This document shows, in pieces, positions 42,972 through 45,368 of a stretch of 45,368 nucleotides of DNA. A program made the position numbers and the translations under genes. The notes beneath the pieces are model-generated. The model did not search any database. It was not told where the DNA came from and was given only the letters and a program-made list of their open reading frames with translations. The first letter of the stretch is position 1; every line of letters starts with the position of its first letter. This DNA comes from Psychrobacillus soli (GTDB lineage: Bacteria; Bacillota; Bacilli; Bacillales_A; Planococcaceae), in contig NZ_VDGG01000030.1 in NCBI RefSeq assembly GCF_006861775.1, forward strand, positions 1-45,368. The letters run 5' to 3'.

Positions 42972-43121
42972 TTGAGTAAAAGCTACCAAGATGTTTGTCG
43001 TACGATTAAAACAATGTGAAAAGCTGGTTATGAGAAGGAAGTAAAACAACTGATCACAGACTTATTACAAACCTATCCAAAACGTCGTGCTTTTGTGGAT
43101 GAATTGCAGAAATTACAGTGA
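42972..43121 (+). pseudogene. Small gene broken by a nonsense codon
   Basis: One frame reads SKSYQDVCRTIKTM, a TGA at 43017-43019, then KAGYEKEVKQLITDLLQTYP and KRRAFVDELQKLQ to the stop at 43121. The two halves make a coherent 49-codon helical protein, so a sense codon has probably mutated to TGA. Start would be TTG 42972. Family unknown. Confidence 0.5.
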
Positions 43122-43146
43122 TGACTGTAAAGAGGAGGAACAGCTA

Positions 43147-43323
43147 ATGAAACACATCAACCAACAAGACAATGCCGAAGAGTTTTTTGAACTGCCAAAC
43201 TCTAAGAGAGATAATGGCTGAGGACCAGATTGGCTAAACCTATGTGCTGGTCTCATTAATAAAGAAATGATCCTTTGTGTGAAGTCAGCATTCTTATTGA
43301 CCACGAAGCCTATAATAGAATAA
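43147..43323 (+). pseudogene. Small gene with strong ribosome site and internal TGA
   Basis: ATG 43147 follows an excellent AGAGGAGGAA. The frame gives MKHINQQDNAEEFFELPNSK RDNG, then TGA at 43219-43221, then in the same frame GPDWLNLCAGLINKEMILCV and KSAFLLTTKPIIE to TAA 43323. The single stop inside an otherwise continuous frame indicates a recent nonsense mutation. A terminator follows. Family unknown. Confidence 0.5.
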
Positions 43324-43328
43324 AAGAG

Positions 43329-43377
43329 CCGTTTCAAATTCTCCAAAATGAGATTTTGAAACGGTTTATTTTTTTGC
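43329..43377 (+). terminator. Terminator after the broken small genes
   Basis: CCGTTTCAAA (43329-43338) pairs perfectly with TTTGAAACGG (43355-43364), with an inner TCTC/GAGA pair, followed by TTTATTTTTTTG. Confidence 0.85.
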
Positions 43378-43479
43378 CAGAATTATAAATAGAATGATCT
43401 ATCATTCAGTCGGCTGTTCAAGAATGGGTTATTCCAAACTTTTTTTATCTTTGTATTACAAACAAACCAGCTTGAAGGG

Positions 43480-44019
43480 TTATTGTAATTTTTTTCGAAG
43501 TTGCTCGACTGCAAACAATGCTACCTTGTCTTGAATAATCTCACCAGGTTTGTTTCCTTCACCAATGATATATCCATCAAAATTTGTCCCTATAAAATCA
43601 AAAATATGTTGGAATTGTTGGATCATTGGTAAACCTTTCGTGTATGGATTATCTCCACCTACCGCAACCACATATGTTCTTTTTTGGGACATTTTATTTT
43701 TAAAATCTGGATAGTTGGAGTCTCTCAATGTCTGAGACCATCGATCAATAAAATTTTTCATTGTTCCGGTCATGCTATACCAATAAATAGGGGTGGAAAA
43801 AATAAGAATATCATGCTGAAGAATACGATCAATAATTGAGTTATAATCATCATTGATCTCCGAAAACCCTTCATTCGCATGACGTTTATCCACTATGGGT
43901 TCAATCAAATAATCCTTCAGATATATTTCTTCCACAGTTAATCCTTGAATGACCTTCTTCGTTAACGCCTCTGTATTACCGTTTGGACGGTTTCCTCCGT
44001 AAAGAACTGCAATGCTCAT
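43480..44019 (-). CDS. Flavodoxin-like NAD(P)H-dependent FMN oxidoreductase
   Basis: A 179-residue protein of the NADPH-dependent FMN reductase/flavodoxin-2 fold. LYGGNRPNGNTEALTKKVI near residue 6 is the FMN-phosphate loop, and DILIFSTPIYWYSMTGTMKN with FIDRW near 95 is the second flavin loop. Relatives reduce FMN, quinones or nitro compounds. It is divergent from the LysR-type regulator at 44153 with 133 bases between, so it is probably that regulator's target (inference). GGAGGGATGAT lies upstream of the ATG. Confidence 0.85.
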   Translation of the reverse strand: MSIAVLYGGNRPNGNTEALTKKVIQGLTVEEIYLKDYLIEPIVDKRHANEGFSEINDDYNSIIDRILQHDILIFSTPIYWYSMTGTMKNFIDRWSQTLRDSNYPDFKNKMSQKRTYVVAVGGDNPYTKGLPMIQQFQHIFDFIGTNFDGYIIGEGNKPGEIIQDKVALFAVEQLRKKLQ

Positions 44020-44108
44020 GATTAATCATCCCTCCACATTGTTGTCATTTAGTAACTCTATAATTTATATTCTATAATAAGATCCAAAATCAATAAAACG
44101 AATTATTT

Positions 44109-44123
44109 CGATTGAATCAATCG
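44109..44123. promoter_or_regulatory. Candidate LysR-type operator
   Basis: Palindrome CGATT-N5-AATCG lies within an AT-rich divergent region and contains a T-N11-A-type core, the pattern recognised by LysR regulators. It sits 29 bases before the regulator start. Confidence 0.45.
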
Positions 44124-44152
44124 GAAAATACGATTTAGGGAAGGTGAATGAA

Positions 44153-45070
44153 TTGGAGAACAAACAACTGATTACCTTTAAAGTAGCTGCAGAAACCCTG
44201 AACTTTACCCAAACAGCTAAAATGTTGAATTTTGCTCAATCGAGTGTAACGGCCCAAATGAAATCGCTTGAAGCTGAACTTGGAACACCGTTGTTTGAGC
44301 GCCTAGGGAAGCGTCTAATTTTGACAGAAGCCGGGCGAAAGTTTCAATTATACGCAGATAGAATGATTAAGTTGAATGAAGAGGCAAAGATGGCTGTAAG
44401 TGGAGATGAAGAACTTTCGGGAACCCTTACAATTGGAGCACAGGAAAGTCAGTGCACTTACCGGCTTCCACCAATACTCATGGAGTTTAAGAAACAATAT
44501 CCTAGCGTCAAGGTCATCTTTAAACCAGCACATTCTGATGAAATGGCAAGAAAGGAGCTACAGGAGGGTTTGCTGGATATTGCGTTCATAATGGACACAT
44601 CGAAGCCTGGGGATGCCTTACGAATAGAGTGTCTTACACAAGAAAAAATCAAAATGGTTGTTTCCCCAGATCATCCGTTACTTACAAAATCGGAAGTTAG
44701 TCCAAAAGATCTTGAACACGAAACATTTTTACTTACTGAATCAGGATGCTCCTATCGTACACTGTTGGAAGATTCTTTTCGCTCAGTAGAAGTTTATCCC
44801 AAAAATAAATTCGAATTCGGTAGCATAGAAGCCATCAAACAATGCGTGATTGCGGGATTGGGAATTGCAGTACTTCCGGAAATGGCAGTCGAAGCAGATA
44901 TTAGATCGGGAAAAATGAAGGAATTGGCATGGATAAACACCTTATCACCTATTTTTACCCAGATTGCATGGCATAAAGATAAATGGATGACCCCACCGTT
45001 GCAAGCTTTTATAGAGTTAACCCATGAAACCTTTAAGACTAATAAGAATGATCTTAGTGATTTCATATAG
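44153..45070 (+). CDS. LysR-family transcriptional regulator
   Basis: A 305-residue protein. The N-terminal winged helix-turn-helix covers residues 1-60 (AAETLNFTQTAKMLNFAQSS, LEAELGTPLFERLGKRLILT), followed by a two-lobe effector domain with LSGTLTIGAQESQCTYRLPP and GIAVLPEMAV. TTG 44153 is chosen because GGGAAGGTG is at normal spacing and the start then aligns with the usual LysR beginning. GTG 44144 is the alternative. It probably regulates the divergent oxidoreductase gene. Confidence 0.88.
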   Translation: MENKQLITFKVAAETLNFTQTAKMLNFAQSSVTAQMKSLEAELGTPLFERLGKRLILTEAGRKFQLYADRMIKLNEEAKMAVSGDEELSGTLTIGAQESQCTYRLPPILMEFKKQYPSVKVIFKPAHSDEMARKELQEGLLDIAFIMDTSKPGDALRIECLTQEKIKMVVSPDHPLLTKSEVSPKDLEHETFLLTESGCSYRTLLEDSFRSVEVYPKNKFEFGSIEAIKQCVIAGLGIAVLPEMAVEADIRSGKMKELAWINTLSPIFTQIAWHKDKWMTPPLQAFIELTHETFKTNKNDLSDFI

Positions 45071-45175
45071 ATAAGATCGAATACTATGTAATCCCTGAAC
45101 ATTCCATCCATAAAAAAGTCCTAGTTAGAATTAAGTTGGGTACTTCGGCTTAAAAAGTGACCCTAAAAAGTGACC
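45071..45175. other. Region after the LysR gene, with a 13-base tandem repeat
   Basis: No gene. AAAAAGTGACCCT occurs twice in tandem (45152-45164 and 45165-45177), the second copy running into repeat copy D. Confidence 0.5.
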
Positions 45176-45247
45176 CTGTGTCGGAAACATTCATGTTAAT
45201 TCAAACAATCGTGAATGTTTATACTTTCGTGATTGTTTCTAACACAG
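45176..45247 (+). repeat. 72-bp repeat family, copy D (best preserved)
   Basis: Exactly 72 bases, from CTGTGTCGGAAACATTCATG to TTTCTAACACAG. The outer ends pair (CTGTGT..GAAACA with TGTTTCTAACACAG), and inside AAACATTCA pairs with TGAATGTTT, so it can fold into alternative hairpins. It aligns without gaps to copy B. The 120 bases after it to the window end hold nothing I recognise. Confidence 0.8.
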
Positions 45248-45368
45248 CGTTTAATGTTAAATAAGTCAAGCGTTAAATAAATAGATTTTTGGCCGCACAA
45301 AACCAATGCCTCAATATTAGATGGAAAAAAATTGAAACTACCAATCACAAAACCATATAAGGACATTT

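Overview
The window looks like a low-GC Bacillota genome, most like Bacillaceae or Planococcaceae (inference from gene style). The DNA is AT-rich, Shine-Dalgarno sites are strong (GGAGG-type), TTG/GTG starts are common, lipoproteins carry LxxC lipoboxes, and a Pho-box array of Bacillus type is present. I see no rRNA, tRNA, CRISPR array or transposase gene. An actin-type partition locus and a restriction island sit next to ordinary metabolic operons, so the molecule is either a large plasmid or a chromosome carrying plasmid-derived DNA.

Left part (1-16.1 kb): a small membrane protein gene lies between two copies of a hairpin repeat. A DeoR-type regulator then diverges from a phosphonate operon: iron-dependent alcohol dehydrogenase, phnD, phnC, phnE, phnE, a wrecked phnW, and phnX. 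A tandem array of PhoP-type half-sites precedes the operon. The phnW gene survives only as its two ends fused by an internal deletion. The operon can therefore import phosphonates and hydrolyse phosphonoacetaldehyde but lacks its own aminoethylphosphonate transaminase. Next is a seven-gene peptide-uptake operon: M20 peptidase, two ATPases, a P1/DmpA-type self-cleaving peptidase, a binding protein and two permeases.

Middle (16.2-24 kb): a Dph6-like PP-loop ATPase, an HpaB-family flavin monooxygenase, a 28-residue ORF with a very good ribosome site, a YbdG-like MscS channel and a SWIM/SNF2 helicase.

Right part (24-45 kb): a ParM/ParR-type partition locus with a candidate centromere of repeated GTATAC/GTACAC motifs comes first. 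It is followed by a lactate-monooxygenase-like enzyme and a complete Liv branched-chain amino-acid ABC transporter. After that come an unknown zinc-finger-like protein and a decayed second copy of the parR 3' half with its terminator. Next is a restriction-modification island in the LlaJI/BsuMI style: two cytosine-5 methyltransferases, a ribbon-helix-helix regulator, an McrB-like NTPase, an McrC/LlaJI-like nuclease and an extra PD-(D/E)XK protein. The end holds a graveyard of small broken genes, a flavodoxin-like oxidoreductase and a LysR regulator.

A 72-bp partly palindromic element occurs three times at full length (34226, 41817, 45176) and once as a left half (26069), always in the same orientation. 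The copies divide the right part into blocks: Liv/lactate, restriction, and decayed small genes. These copies, together with the duplicated parR end, are the least explained structure in the window.
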